Origin: Hyaloscypha bicolor E
Taxonomy: Eukaryota; Ascomycota; Leotiomycetes; Helotiales; Hyaloscyphaceae
Length of the DNA stretch: 64,000 nucleotides
NCBI RefSeq assembly: GCF_002865645.1
Contig: NW_020194685.1
Coordinates: forward strand, 3,211,499-3,275,498
Reading direction: 5' to 3'
The notes below the pieces were generated by a model. The model did no database searches. It saw nothing but the letters and a program-made list of their open reading frames with translations, and was not told the origin of the DNA. Both the position numbers and the translations under genes were made by a program. The first letter of the stretch is position 1; each line of letters opens with the position of its first letter. Positions 41,887 to 53,397 of the stretch are shown here, piece by piece.

Positions 41887-43239
41887 ATGAGCAACCACAA
41901 TCACCTCGGCATGCCTCCGGCCTTTCGCCATGTAAGTATCAATTCGAGAACAAATAGAGGTAACCAGCTAATCAGAGTCTGCGACCAGGTCTGCATGATG
42001 GAAGGCCCCGATCCCACCGCTTCCCTGGCCTCTCGTCGCTATGATGCCCTCGAGAAGGAAAACAGGAACAACCTCGATGAGATCAAGCGATTGAAGGCAC
42101 TTCTGGCAGCGCACAAGATCCCCTGCGAGCCGTCGGTCAATTTCGCCCTCCAACCTCGCCGACGATCCGCCCGCCGTTCGATGCAACTCCCAAACCGACC
42201 TCTCCCCCAACTCCCCACCGAGATCCAGCTTCGAATTCTTGGCCATTCTTTGACAAGCCCAGACCCCATCATCGATCCTTTCTACAAGATTCGCAGAGAC
42301 AACGTTACGAAGGAAGAGTGGTCGCGAACAAAGCAAATCAATATTCACTTCCTCGCGACGTGCAAGGCATTTCGGGTCGAAGGATTGCAACTTCTTTTTA
42401 CCAACAATTCGTTCATCTTCACTCAAGCTGCTTCTCTGGAGAACCTCGCCAAGCTTCCACATCACTTGCGTACCACAGTGAAGCAAGTCACTCTGCGAGT
42501 CGTTGGTCGATATTATGATGAAGCTGCTGGCAGACGTGATCTTACCGGCAACGTTGATTACCATTCTTCAATCGATAAGCTGATGATCCCCATCATTGCA
42601 CGACCTCCTGGGATGATCAAAGACAAGGGCATCCAGGCCTATTGCTGGGAGCAACTTGCAGATTTCCTTAAAGCTCTTTTGATGCCTACCCCAGCCTCGG
42701 TCTTCCGTCAAAAGTTGCTTCCTGGTCTCGATACGATGCGAATCGACCTCGTCAACTTCTGCGACCACCTCCCTTACGGCGGCTACCAGTTTAGCGCTCT
42801 GATTCGTTGGCAACTCGGTAAACTGGTTGATGAGTTGCTGATCACCGGCGCACCGGAAGGAGACATCACCGACGAGGGCTTCACGAATGAGGAGAGAGTA
42901 CTTCACCAACTCGTGCGAGACGAAGGCCTGATTGGATCGGCAGTTCCATTGTTCGTGTCAACCCCCTCGGGTCTTAGGCCTCTCAAGGGACACGGAATTG
43001 CTCAACGAGTCGTTCGGGCTGACATGGAACCCAAATTCAAGTCTGCCAAGACTCTGATTCACCCCAAGGGCGGCGAACCCCCCAAGTCTATGTACAAGCC
43101 TGGCAGGACAGTTTGGAAGTGGACCTCCGACTCGCTCACCAATCCCGAGAAGAAATGGATAGAGTTCGACCGACGAAGTGGTATGCCAGCTGAGGATGTT
43201 TGTTACGATTCGGATATGTGGTCGGATATTGAGAATTGA
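41887..43239 (+). CDS. F-box/2EXR-like hypothetical protein
   Basis: ATG at 41887, probable exons 41887-41931 and 41989-43239 (431 residues). The 57-bp intron (GTAAGT...GACCAG) is a multiple of three without a stop, so an unspliced form would also be readable. A short coiled-coil-like stretch (ALEKENRNNLDEIKRLKALL) is followed by a basic segment. Next is LPQLPTEIQLRILGHSLT, an F-box-like or 2EXR 'P-x-E-I-x-x-x-I' motif, then FLATCKAFRVEGLQLLF, typical of these fungal proteins. The remaining 300 residues carry no recognised domain. Cellular role unknown; possibly an SCF adaptor. Confidence 0.75.
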   Translation: MSNHNHLGMPPAFRHVSINSRTNRGNQLIRVCDQVCMMEGPDPTASLASRRYDALEKENRNNLDEIKRLKALLAAHKIPCEPSVNFALQPRRRSARRSMQLPNRPLPQLPTEIQLRILGHSLTSPDPIIDPFYKIRRDNVTKEEWSRTKQINIHFLATCKAFRVEGLQLLFTNNSFIFTQAASLENLAKLPHHLRTTVKQVTLRVVGRYYDEAAGRRDLTGNVDYHSSIDKLMIPIIARPPGMIKDKGIQAYCWEQLADFLKALLMPTPASVFRQKLLPGLDTMRIDLVNFCDHLPYGGYQFSALIRWQLGKLVDELLITGAPEGDITDEGFTNEERVLHQLVRDEGLIGSAVPLFVSTPSGLRPLKGHGIAQRVVRADMEPKFKSAKTLIHPKGGEPPKSMYKPGRTVWKWTSDSLTNPEKKWIEFDRRSGMPAEDVCYDSDMWSDIEN

Positions 43240-44299
43240 TCACTTCTCGAAATGTCGCGACAAAGCATACATTTCTCGGCAGAGGCCTTCGACTTGTTCT
43301 TGACCACGAATTGACATACATGAGAAATGTTTTGGTCAGGTTCGCTCTCGCATTCATCACCGGCGCCGTTTTGGTGTCATCCTTGCTCTCTCGAGCCACG
43401 AATATCATGATTTCTTTCTTCTTTTGATGTATCAACTATGATGCGACGATTACATCACGGCGTTTGGCGAATATCACAAAGCCAGAGTGGCTTCTCATGT
43501 CGACGAATTTGATACCCTAGACGCGATGGTCTCAAATGACCTGGATGGCGTTGGTGGATATGATGCATACCTTCCTTTCTCACTGTACCTGATTACATAC
43601 TTGCACGGCTTGCTTCTCGGGAAAGACTATGGCTTCAGAGGTTTAGCTCCTTTACAATTGACCGTCACGTCATGCTTGCATCTCCAATTGCCTTCGATAT
43701 TTTGCGACACGTGGTTTATGTACAGTACAACAATTGCATACAGCTAAGCGAGCAAAGATAATCTTTACTCCCTTTCTAACTTCATTTCTCTCCCCATTCA
43801 TAGTCACTCCCCTCCATACGAAGTAAACCCTACCTCAAATCATCCGCTCATACCACTCCACTAGTGCCCAATAACCAAGCTCACAGGTTCGTTGCAATTT
43901 CGGCATCAATTTATAGCGGGCTAAGCCCTGGATTTATAGGCTTTCGTGCGCTGTAAAGCGATGACTTTAGCGGGTCATGAGCCACGAATTTTACGCTGAG
44001 GGGTTATTCCACCATGTTTTACTCATAACGCCCACTTCTCTGACCTTTGCAAGAAAGAGGTTTAACCTTATAGCCAGGTGTTTGCACGACTGAAGATATT
44101 TCTTATGCTAATGTCTATTCACCTTGCCGTCCCGATTTCCCCTTGCTCTTCAATTCTGACACCAAAGCTTTCCTCTCCGCATCCAAGCTCCTTTCAACTG
44201 CTACCCACAGCTCCCACACGCTGCTCATTGGGCACAAGGACATCCTCATCGCATTCCCCATCATATAATCAACTAGGCAAACTCCTCCTCATTTTCCGC
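43240..44299. other. Intergenic stretch
   Basis: About 1 kb without a supported gene. Short open frames show no motifs. Confidence 0.4.
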
Positions 44300-44940
44300 A
44301 CATTTGTCCCATTCTGAGAACGCTTTTTCAACCGCACATTTCTTCGTTCGAGGCCAGTGCTCCCACCAGAATTCTTACTCTTCGGCGCCTTGGGCGAGAA
44401 GAAACTGCTGCCAGGTCGAGCGAAGAAGACATTGCATGCCGTAAGCGAGGCACAGATTAGTCCTATCGACGTGTCTGCGGACCTACACTTTATCAGCACA
44501 TACCCAAACTCCCCTTGTAGCGAAGGATTAGAAAGTAGTCTTACCCCAATAAATCGAACCTCAGAATACTAAACGTCAAATCCGCATCATTCCCACCCTT
44601 CACGACCATAACCAATCTCGCCAAACCAGCCCAACAGAACCTCCACTCTGCCGGCGGCCAGAAAGCTCCTGGCCGTAATCTTCTTCTTGACCGGTATGTG
44701 CAGTCCCCAGATCGCTGATCTGGAGATAACCAGCACCGCGAGATCAGTGCTTGCAGACATGACCGTGTTCCGATGAATCACGCGTGTTCACTGAAACATG
44801 TACCTGCGATGTTGCGGTCCCGGAATGACGGGATGGGAGCGCAGATTTGTATTTTTATGACGACAATGGTGAGGTAGTAGATGAGCATTGAAAGCATGAA
44901 GAAGTACGGAGATCGCAGCCATAAGTCTTGCAACTACCAG
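44300..44940 (-). pseudogene. Relic of a rhodopsin-like receptor
   Basis: On the minus strand, TDLAVLVISRSAIWGLHIPV (about 44750-44690) resembles helix 5 and the following loop of PTH11-type receptors, where the usual text is like TDLxVLxIPxPxxWxLQIP. NDADLTFSIL (about 44600) and DTSIGLICASLTACNVFFAR (about 44475-44410) fit the next landmarks. The pieces lie in different frames with stops between them, and no N-terminal half was found. Short motifs only, so the call is tentative. Confidence 0.45.
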
Positions 44941-46526
44941 CGTCGGCGTCACTCCTCGCTGACGTAGCAGGGTCGTTGCAACCAGGAAGCGCTGTAACTA
45001 CAGGGCCTTACAGGCTTTCCTGGGCTAAAATATAGCGCACAGGCCCTATGAACATCGCTAAACCTACTATTCCTACAGTCTGTCGAGCCCCGGAGGTTCG
45101 TTGCTAGGCCAGTGGCATGTGGCGTCCCGAGGCTTGGCATACATCCCTGCCGATTGCAACACTTATGGCCGCGACCTCCGTAGATTGTGTAGGTTATTTT
45201 TCGAAGTGTTGAGAAAACCCGGGTAAAGATTAGGAGGAGAGAGACTTGATGGGTTATGCTGTGAGGCAGTAGATTATGGAGCCGCCGTAGTCGAAGTATT
45301 GGCGTTGCTGTTAGTTGTTGTGAGGTGTCCTGTATCGAGTCAAAAATAGGATTAGAGAGGAAGAAGAAACGGTACCTTGAGGGAACTGTTCATATCATTA
45401 TTCGCCACTTCCCACTGATGAAGTCCTCCAAAATGGCCTACTGCGGCTTATAAGTCCTTGGCACATAACCTGTCAGAGAGACTTATTCCAGGTTGCACTA
45501 GTGCTATATCAAGAAGAATATCTACGGCATTAGACATCACATTAGTGGCGGAGCTCTGATGAATGGTTTTTGAAGATAGTGGAGGTCTCCCAAGAGGGGG
45601 TGAACAGTATGTTAGTTGATGTTAATGTACGTCGTTCTGTAGATTAGGTTTTCTATCGGTCCCTGCGCGTTATGCGGGTGTGGAGGCAATCATGTTCTTC
45701 ATGTATGGGAAAGTTTTCCCTTGAAACATGAGAACTTTATTGGCAGCTTAAACATTAATACCGACCATGCATTTCAGAGTCCTGGAGTCGAGGGCTGTCC
45801 TCATTTTGAAGTGTGCGAACCATAAGCTTGAGGTTTACACCAAGGTGGATGAGGGTCTCAGATCGTGCATGCAATAGGAAATACCATCCTGTTCAAATCT
45901 TGCTGATGGCAGAATCCATGCGAATGGTAGTTCGCGACCGTGTAGTGTAGGGGACGAATAATCGGTTTCAGAGGTTGTCCTGACTCGACATAGGGGGTCC
46001 TTGCCCGTAATAGGCATTCTAAGCGAGATTCAAGACACACTTCATCTTCACCCAAATCATATAACCCTGGCACATTGGAGATACAACCGTAAGAGAAACA
46101 GATCTTTCGTTGTAGCGGGGTGTGGTGCCTGGACGTGCAACATGATTGATGGAGTCCAGTCCTCTCTTGTGCTCCTCTGATCCTGAGCGGCCCGAACTCA
46201 ATGTTCTCCTAGCGTATCCGAAATGGTTCTTTTCTGACAGGTTTCACCCCTGCCCGAACACGTCAAACCGGATCGGAATGTTCTTCTTCTCCTTATTCGC
46301 TCGCAACCCAGAATCGTTTCACCACTTACAGCACCGACCATAGAATGATTCCCGTCGAACCCTCAGATTTTGGGACCAACTTGAAGCTCGCATCGCTAAA
46401 ATAAAAGGACCTCTATCAATCATACTCTCTTGGCAAGAGACATCAACTTGAACATATATACAAATATAACTTGCTTCTTTCTCCTCGAAGGGCATTGAAC
46501 CAACTGACATCGAGATCTTCAATAAC
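44941..46526. other. Gene-poor stretch
   Basis: About 1.6 kb. No gene, RNA or clear repeat. The immediate upstream region of the SUR7-type gene is at its right end. Confidence 0.4.
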
Positions 46527-47416
46527 ATGGTCAGCATCCACTCCTCATCAACGACCGCATTGAATATGGATGTTCCCAGAAAAAGGAACGGAATTCGACT
46601 TGGGGCTGTCATTCCGTTTACCTTATCAACAGTTGCTTTTGCCCTCACCCTTCTGGCTGTTCTCTCGGGCTCACATCCCAACATCTTTGAAGATGGCGAC
46701 ATGGTCACTGTAAACTCTTCCGTCCTCTTAATTCGAGCTGCACGCTGACTTGAATAAGTTAAATACATCGAATGTTGGTCAGAACATTGTCAAATTTACT
46801 CCTGCTACAAAAACACAAAAACGAAACTCTATACTCGACCCATTTGGCTTAGCTCCAAGTGCAAGTGCGGCTCAATCCGCGTTAGCACCGGGGCGACTTC
46901 GACGGCTGGAGCTGGTGGCTTTCTAAGCTCACTTCTAGGGCCTGCACAAGGCATCCTCGGAGATTTGGGCAACGTTTTCGATGGCATTGTTTCGAATCTC
47001 ACAACAGACCTTGATAGCGGCCTTACGAACTTGGAAAAGGGATTGGCAGCAAACATTACCAAAGAATTAGGTATTCAGCAATACTACAGTCTCTACGTCA
47101 ATGGGATCTGTATGGGCAGCTTTGATAATGGTAGCGACCCGAATTCTGCAGCCAACAGTACCCGCTGCACGACATATCCGAATGCTGCCTCTGGTATGTC
47201 CAAGTCTAAAGTTCTAACTGATTTTTCATTGAGTTCTAGACTAAGCGGCATCCTCCAGGCCTCTCTAATTTCAGTATTCCAAATTCTATCACACTCGGAA
47301 CAACAAATATCAGTGTTCCTATCTTGGCCTCCGTGTCTGGCACAGGCGGTACCATCACCAGTGCCGTTACAATTTTGACCAAGGCTATTCTCGCCTTCTT
47401 CATCCTCAGTCTTATC

Positions 47417-47854
47417 CAGTGTGAGAAATGAATAGATTAGATTAGATTAATGGCTATTAATCTAATCTATTCATGAAATTTTCTCATTAATCATATTCTA
47501 TTCACGAACTAATTAAGCTAATCATGAATATTCATGAATACCTTGATCAATGTACACGTGACCACCACACGTGATAGGCTAACCTAATTAGATAAGGATC
47601 TGGCTCTAGTGCTACCTTGCTCCTAGAGAGAAAAGCTCGCTAAGGCAGTGCTAGAGCAAGAACCTTACTTGATTAGGCTAGTTCATTACCTAATGCGGTC
47701 ACGTGTATATTAATCAAGGTATTCATGAATATTCATGATTAATTATTCTAATCTAATCAAATTACATAAGTATCACGTTAATCAAATTCTATTCACGCTA
47801 TTCGTGAATATTCATGAATTAATCAATTAATCAGATTAATTTTTTCGCACACTG
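47417..47854. mobile_element. hAT-type non-autonomous element inside the SUR7-type gene
   Basis: 438-bp element with termini CAGTGTGAGAAAT / complement ending TTTTTCGCACACTG and an exact 8-bp target duplication GTCTTATC at 47409-47416 and 47855-47862. The ends are filled with TTAATC/GATTAA and TATTCATGAATATTCATGA repeats, the subterminal repeat style of hAT elements. There is no transposase. Excising the element plus one duplication copy leaves the host reading frame intact. Confidence 0.88.
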
Positions 47855-48215
47855 GTCTTATCGGAAGTGCTATGACAGCAATCGGCTCTGGTGTTGGTTT
47901 CCTCCTCCCGGGGAGCTCGATTGCCGTCTACTTGAACTTAAGTTTTTCCATATTGGGCTGGATCTTCCATGCCGTTGGGACAGCACTGTCAACAGCTGTA
48001 ATCGCTACTCTGAACCTAGTAGCGAGCAGTATTGGCAATAGCGTGGGTGTCTACTCGGCGCAAGGCACCAAGTTCCTCATTTTTGTAGGGATCAGCTTTG
48101 CTTTCCTTTTGATTTCTAGTTTCTATTGGGTTGCCATTTGGTTCGTTGAGTTTCGCAAGTTTACTTTGAGGGTGCGCAAACGTAGTTCAGATGAAATTGG
48201 CAATTGGAGAGGTAT

Positions 48216-48337
48216 TGTCACGTGCTGCGCTCAGGCGTACATATAGCTTCTTCACCGCCCTTAGGGCACCATCATTCATACATATTTATACCAAAGCATA
48301 CCACATTCCACTTCCACAGCTTGTTCAGGCCGTGACA
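48216..48337 (+). repeat. Left LTR (GC-balanced)
   Basis: 122-bp long terminal repeat. Compared with the right LTR nearly all differences are C or G here versus T or A there. Confidence 0.85.
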
Positions 48338-49601
48338 TGGTAGCAATGCCCTAAGGTCGACCTCCATATTAATACCTTATCCCTAAGATCTCGACCTCCA
48401 TATTAATACCTTATTGCGAGCTCTTAATTGAGTCCTCACCCACACACGCCATCCTCCAGAATGGCCCCAAAGAACCTCCCAGTATCCAAAAGAGGCAAAG
48501 CCCTTGCCAGACAAGCCTCTGCCTCCGCAGACAAAGACGAAGAAGAAGAAGACAAAGAACAATGACCCTCTGTTTCTCTTTCAACGCAGACCCCTTAGCA
48601 ATTTAACCAAAAGGATGGCTTTAACGATACCGAATTATAATAGATTATATAGCTCCTTTAATAAATGAACTTGCGAGAGACCCCGGATCCTGATACCCCT
48701 CCTGCTCGTCCATTTCCAATATCGAACCCTCTTTTCTCTTGCTTATATACTACAGATATTAGTTATTTTAATCTAGAGAATACGAATATAATAGGAAAGA
48801 CGGTAATTTATACGGACGTATTCGCATTTACGAATATACTCTTATATTTGGTAGAGACTCAATATAACGATATTTATACGGCTTTCTCTTTTTGCCTTTA
48901 TAATACCGCTTTCTTTTAGTATTCAATAGAACTTATACCCCTAGAATATTATCTTCTCTTATCCGCTCTAGTTTCTGAGCTTTATACTTCTCTTATTTTA
49001 CGATTTAAGAAACGTTCTAGTATTACCTTATATATCCTGGTCTCCTCTTAATTTACTTTTTATAATATTCGCTCTAGTAAGAATATCCGTATATATATAA
49101 GAGATACTTTACTTTACTTATTCTTCTGGTTTTGAGTCTGAGTTTAATACTCTTCTCTTAATATATAATTCCCTTAATACTCCTTTATATAGCTATATTA
49201 ATAAACTAATAGAGATAACTACTCTTGGCTAGTTCTTAACTACTATTAACGGAAAATGGAGCCTCTGGCTAAATATGGCCTATTAAGCCCCTTAGCCAAG
49301 ATAAAATCAAAATCTTCTTTCTAATCTTCCTAACCCCCTTACCGGTACTATTCTATTTCTCAATTCGGCTTCTAAGGACTTCCCAGCTCCAGGAAACTAC
49401 TCTTGCAAGCCTTATAAGACTAGAGCTTACCAGGTTAAACCAGAGTAGAGTAATCTTAGTAGCTCTAGTAGTAGCGGCCCTAGTCCGGCGAATTTATAGT
49501 ATTAGAATTTTAATAAACAGGAGGAGAAGAGAGTTGAGGAGCTAGTTAAGGGTATAGGCTAGGCTCAAACAGGGACATTTTCTTCTTTTTAAGGGAGGGC
49601 A

Positions 49602-49723
49602 TATCACGTGCTATATACAGGCGTATATATAGCTTCTTTACCGCCCTTAGAGTACTATTATTTATATATATTTATACCAAAGTATATCACATTTCACTTC
49701 TATAGCTTGTCCAGGCCATAACA
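49602..49723 (+). repeat. Right LTR (RIP-mutated)
   Basis: 122-bp partner of 48216-48337. It starts TATCACG instead of TGTCACG and carries many C-to-T and G-to-A changes. Confidence 0.85.
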
Positions 49724-49744
49724 GGTGTTCCAAGAGAGATTTAG

Positions 49745-50884
49745 GGTGACTTGAAGGCGGAAAGTGTTTTGCTTAAAAGGAAGGGGAATTATTATTAAAA
49801 TAAAAAGTTGAGCCCGGAATAATATAAGATATTTTAGTATGAATATTCTAGGTATACTAATAATCTTTGCGTTTTAACGGGCGTATACTGCCGGGGACAG
49901 AGCTAAATCGCAGAGCGTTGCATTTAGTAGAAAAGTTTATATAATTGATATCGTAAACCTAGATATTAAAAAATCAATTTCCTCTCTCTTTTACTTCTAT
50001 ATAATTACTAAGCTTGCTGCTCTTACTCAAGTACTAATTATATTGAATTAATAGTATACTAGATTGGCTAGCTTACTAGCCCTTTTAGTACCAGGTTCAA
50101 CTACTAATTTAGTACTCTCTACTTTCATTTATAATGCATTACTGCGGAGCTTACTAATATTTACTAATATATAATTATTTTAGTTATTTGCTTTATTAAC
50201 TAATTTATAATATATTAAAGAAAGTAGGGCTTGGAATTACCCATATTGCTAATAAGTAATAGAAATAAGACTTATACTTTGAACACTTTTCTCTCTATTT
50301 TCAGACTTTACTCTGCTGTATCTAGTCATTCTACGCATTGTCAACTCTCAATATATCGCTTTTGCATTAATATATTGCTCCTATTCCTATAAATTACCCC
50401 TAGCTCACCCAAGCTTAATTTTACAAGTAACCTCAGTAACTTACTCGAGTACTTTAAGTACCTTAAGTAACTTACCTAGGTAGGAGGTTCAGATGCAGTA
50501 GCATGGAGTCTTGTTGAATAGACCGGCCAATAGTAGTGGACCATGATGTGGAGTCGCCAAAACGGTCGGCATGGTTGTGGACTATGGCGTGGCCGTTGAA
50601 CATCATTGCGAGGGATATTAAGCTAGATGTTGATTAGACTCCTGGGGCATTGAGACGCAACAGAGAGCGACTGGTGAAACTCCACCAGTTTGCTATAGCC
50701 TTGGCATTCTCTATATTCAAAACTAGGCGCCACAGCTAAAAACCTTCGTACAGCTGTGACTTCGTGAAACCTCCTGCACTTGCACCTTCGGTCAGCATCT
50801 TTACAGGATGAAAGTCGCGTTCTGGGAAGCACGCGATCTATTTTGGGAGCAAACTTAGTGCTTATATTCACGCCATGAATTCAG
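49745..50884. other. AT-rich intergenic stretch
   Basis: Moderately to strongly AT-rich up to about 50450, then GC-balanced. No coding frame or terminal repeats recognised. The right end is the 3' flank of the FAD oxidase. Confidence 0.4.
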
Positions 50885-52323
50885 TTACTTGAGACTATTT
50901 ACTTCCGGCTGCGCCAAGTCAAAGATGCCTTGCGGATCGTGTTTTCGCTTCATCTCTAAAAGGGTTCCATAGTTGGACCCAAAAATATTTTCGAAAGAGT
51001 TAGACCCAGGTCGCGTCACGGAGATGTAAGTGCTACGAAGAATGTTCCCGGGATCCATTTTTCTTAGCTCGCCGATGAATGTGTCCGCCCAGTCTTCCGT
51101 CCTCTTCAGATCCGCCTGTTCGACGACTGTCTCGATAATCTCCAGCACCATATGCGGCTCTCTTGCCCCAAATATGGACTCGGAATTAGGAGCAGCTGAA
51201 GGCCCGCGAAGCTCGTGCATGGTAAATTTAGCTCCATTAATTGAGGGCATTTTCTCAACGTTTCGTGCTATAACTGCGATAGCCTCGGGGTTCAATTCGC
51301 GGATAGAAATCGTTTCCATAGATCCATAAGCACTCGGAGGTACGACGGTTTTCAGGTGTTGCAAGTAGCCAGCGACGGTGTTCGGCCCGACGGTGTTCAT
51401 CACTACGTTTCCCAAAGCTGCGATCTTCGCGAGATAAACCTGGCCTGTCTCAAAATCATCAGATCCCCAGATGAAAGCGCAGGCGAAGACTTTCCCATGG
51501 GGCGAATTCATGACGAGTTGCTGTGCACTCAACGCGGGCGGAAGTCCTTCAGTTGAAAGTTTCTGGTAACCGAAGCCAAAGTTTTGGGCAGTGACAACGA
51601 TGTCTGTCGAATCGTAAATTATCATGCCAGCAAGAATCTGCCTGGATGTGAGTTTCTCCTGCATCATTGCTCAACATGGATTCTGCTTACATTCATCAGA
51701 GGGTAGAGTTTAATAGTTAACTCAACAATAGGCCCAAAAGCACCGCCTGCACCTCGAATACCTCTCAGCATATCTGTGTCCGCCTCGACCACCTCGCCCT
51801 TCCAATTGACCACTTTCGCTCCCATGATATTATCACAACCCAGGCCGTACTGAGCAGAGAATGGCCCATACCCGCCATAGGTCGACCAACCAACGTAGCC
51901 AATAAAGGGAATTGTACCAAGTGCAGTTGCAAGGCCCTCTTTGGTCAAAACCTCCGCAAGGTCACTGAAAAGGATACCTCCTCCAACAGTAGCCGATGTC
52001 TTCGAGTCGTTTATGTTGATATACGCAATATCGCGCATGTCGATAATAAGAGCGTCTTGAATCATGGATTTCCCAAAGAGACTATTTCCTCCTGATCTTA
52101 CGACGGGCTTGATCCCATTTGCTCTGGCAAATCTCACGGTTGCGGCAACTTCCTCGGCATTCTTGGGACGGACAATTGCGAGAGGCACTGCGTGGTTATC
52201 AAGGCTGTAAGTAACTCTAAGGGTCGAGTAGTTAGGGGAATTCGGTGTCGCATACTGGATTGTTGGATATCCTTGTAGGAAAGACCCGAGACTGGCTAGC
52301 CTTGGGTCAAGTGAAGAGGCCAT
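50885..52323 (-). CDS. FAD-linked oxidase (BBE / 6-hydroxynicotine-oxidase type)
   Basis: Minus-strand exons 52323-51691 and 51637-50885, joined across a 53-bp intron (GTAAGC...GGCAG), give 461 residues. The first in-frame ATG is at 52323; the frame continues upstream only from a TTG, so an extra 5' exon is possible. FAD_binding_4 features: PLAIVRPKNAEEVAATVRFA, the pyrophosphate loop RSGGNS, ALIIDMRDI, ATVGGGILFSDLAEVL, then YGGYGPFSAQYGLGCDNI and LRGIRGAGGAFGPIVELTI. The C-terminus ends EMKRKHDPQGIFD, the usual BBE-like finish. The residue after GG in the R-x-GG-H-S loop, normally the His bonded to FAD, is Asn. Substrate unknown. No signal peptide is visible, so it may be intracellular or lack its true N-terminus. 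Confidence 0.85.
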
Positions 52324-52589
52324 AGCTGGATAGACGTAGCTAGGGAGCTTACGGTCTCGTTTCAAAATTGATACAATTTGAGTGAATGATTGCTGGAGAG
52401 GAGAATTCTCCAAGACTCATACGAAAAACACACCACAAGCATGCACGCTTAGTCAGCCCTAACTCTCCTTAGCCAAGGTCTCTACATAAGGACCTGGCTC
52501 AATAAAGGTTTGACATCTGGGTAATGACTATACCCATTTCTTTACTAAGTTGCAGTAAAAAAATAGTATTAATTAATAAAATAAGAAGG

Positions 52590-52775
52590 GCCATTAAATA
52601 GCCAAAAGTGCTTTATTGAGTTATAGTAAAGAAGAGCCAAGAGCAATTAATTAGCCGAAATAGAAGAGTAATTAATCGGCCAAATTAATTAAAGCAATTA
52701 ATTAGCCAAAAAATAAGTATAATTAATCGGCCAAATTAATTAAAGTAATTAAATAACCGGAAGTGCCTTATTAAA
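52590..52775. repeat. Degenerate tandem repeat
   Basis: Several imperfect copies of a roughly 35-45 bp unit built on AATTAATTAGCC / AATTAATCGGCCAAATTAA words. Possibly remains of a minisatellite before RIP. Confidence 0.55.
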
Positions 52776-53397
52776 AATATAAATTAGTCTAATTTAACTA
52801 TATTATAAGTAAATATACTATTAATATTAATAAAGCTCTTTTTCAAAAATTTATTTGCATTATATTTACTAAGCTAAAACTATATAAATAGTAAATTTTC
52901 TTAAATAAACTATTATAAATATTATAAATATTATTATTAAAATTAAAATTTAATATAATAAAAAGCAATTATTTTTCTTTATAATTAAAGAATAATTAAA
53001 ATAAAATAAATAAAAATAAGGCTTTAAAAGGCTAGAAAAAGTTATAAATAAAAAAATAATTAAATTAATAAAAGTTTATATATTAAATAAAACTTAAAGA
53101 AAGAAGCTTTAATATATTATATTATAAAAAAAAGCTTCTTTAAAATTTATTATAAATATTTAAGAAAAAGTTATATATTTATAATTTTTATTAATAACTT
53201 TTTTAAAATAATTAAAGTATTATAAAGAAATAAAAAGTTATTTTTTTAATAAAATAATAATAATTATTTTTATTAAATATAAGATATAAAATATTTTATA
53301 AATAATTAAAAAATTAAAGAAATATTATTTTAATTATATTAAATAATAATAAAATTATAAAAAGCTATATTATATTTATTATTTAAAAAAAAGAAAA

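Larger units (their letters stand above)
48216..49723 (+). mobile_element. Short non-autonomous LTR retrotransposon inside the SUR7-type gene
   Basis: 1508-bp element with two 122-bp LTRs (48216-48337 and 49602-49723) that begin TGTCACGTGC / TATCACGTGC and end GACA / AACA. The 5-bp flanks are GGTAT and GGTGT (one transition). TGGTAGCAATG directly after the left LTR fits a primer-binding site for initiator-Met tRNA. An AAGGGAGGG polypurine tract precedes the right LTR. The interior holds a short Lys/Glu-rich frame (ATG near 48461) and decayed text but no identifiable polymerase, so it depended on another element. From about 48600 to its right LTR it is RIP-mutated, whereas its left part is not. 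Confidence 0.88.
46527..49744 (+). pseudogene. SUR7/PalI-family membrane protein gene, split by two transposons
   Basis: The first exon (46527 onward) encodes a polar start and helix 1 (VIPFTLSTVAFALTLLAVLSG). LNTSNVGQNIVKFTP follows an intron, then the lumenal region (LGNVFDGIVSNLTTDLDSGL, GIQQYYSLYVNGICMG) with Cys and N-glycosylation sites. Another intron (47194-47258) leads to SVPILASVSGTG and helix 2 (TKAILAFFILSLI). Here a 438-bp hAT element interrupts the frame, which resumes exactly after its 8-bp duplication with GSAMTAIGSGVGFLL and helices 3-4 (LIFVGISFAFLLISSFYW). Near the end (GNWRG) a 1508-bp LTR retrotransposon is inserted. Beyond it the last codons VPREI and a TAG (49742-49744) remain. 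A further unexplained frame change lies near 46850-46890. SUR7-type proteins normally sit in eisosome plasma-membrane domains; this copy is inactivated. Confidence 0.82.
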
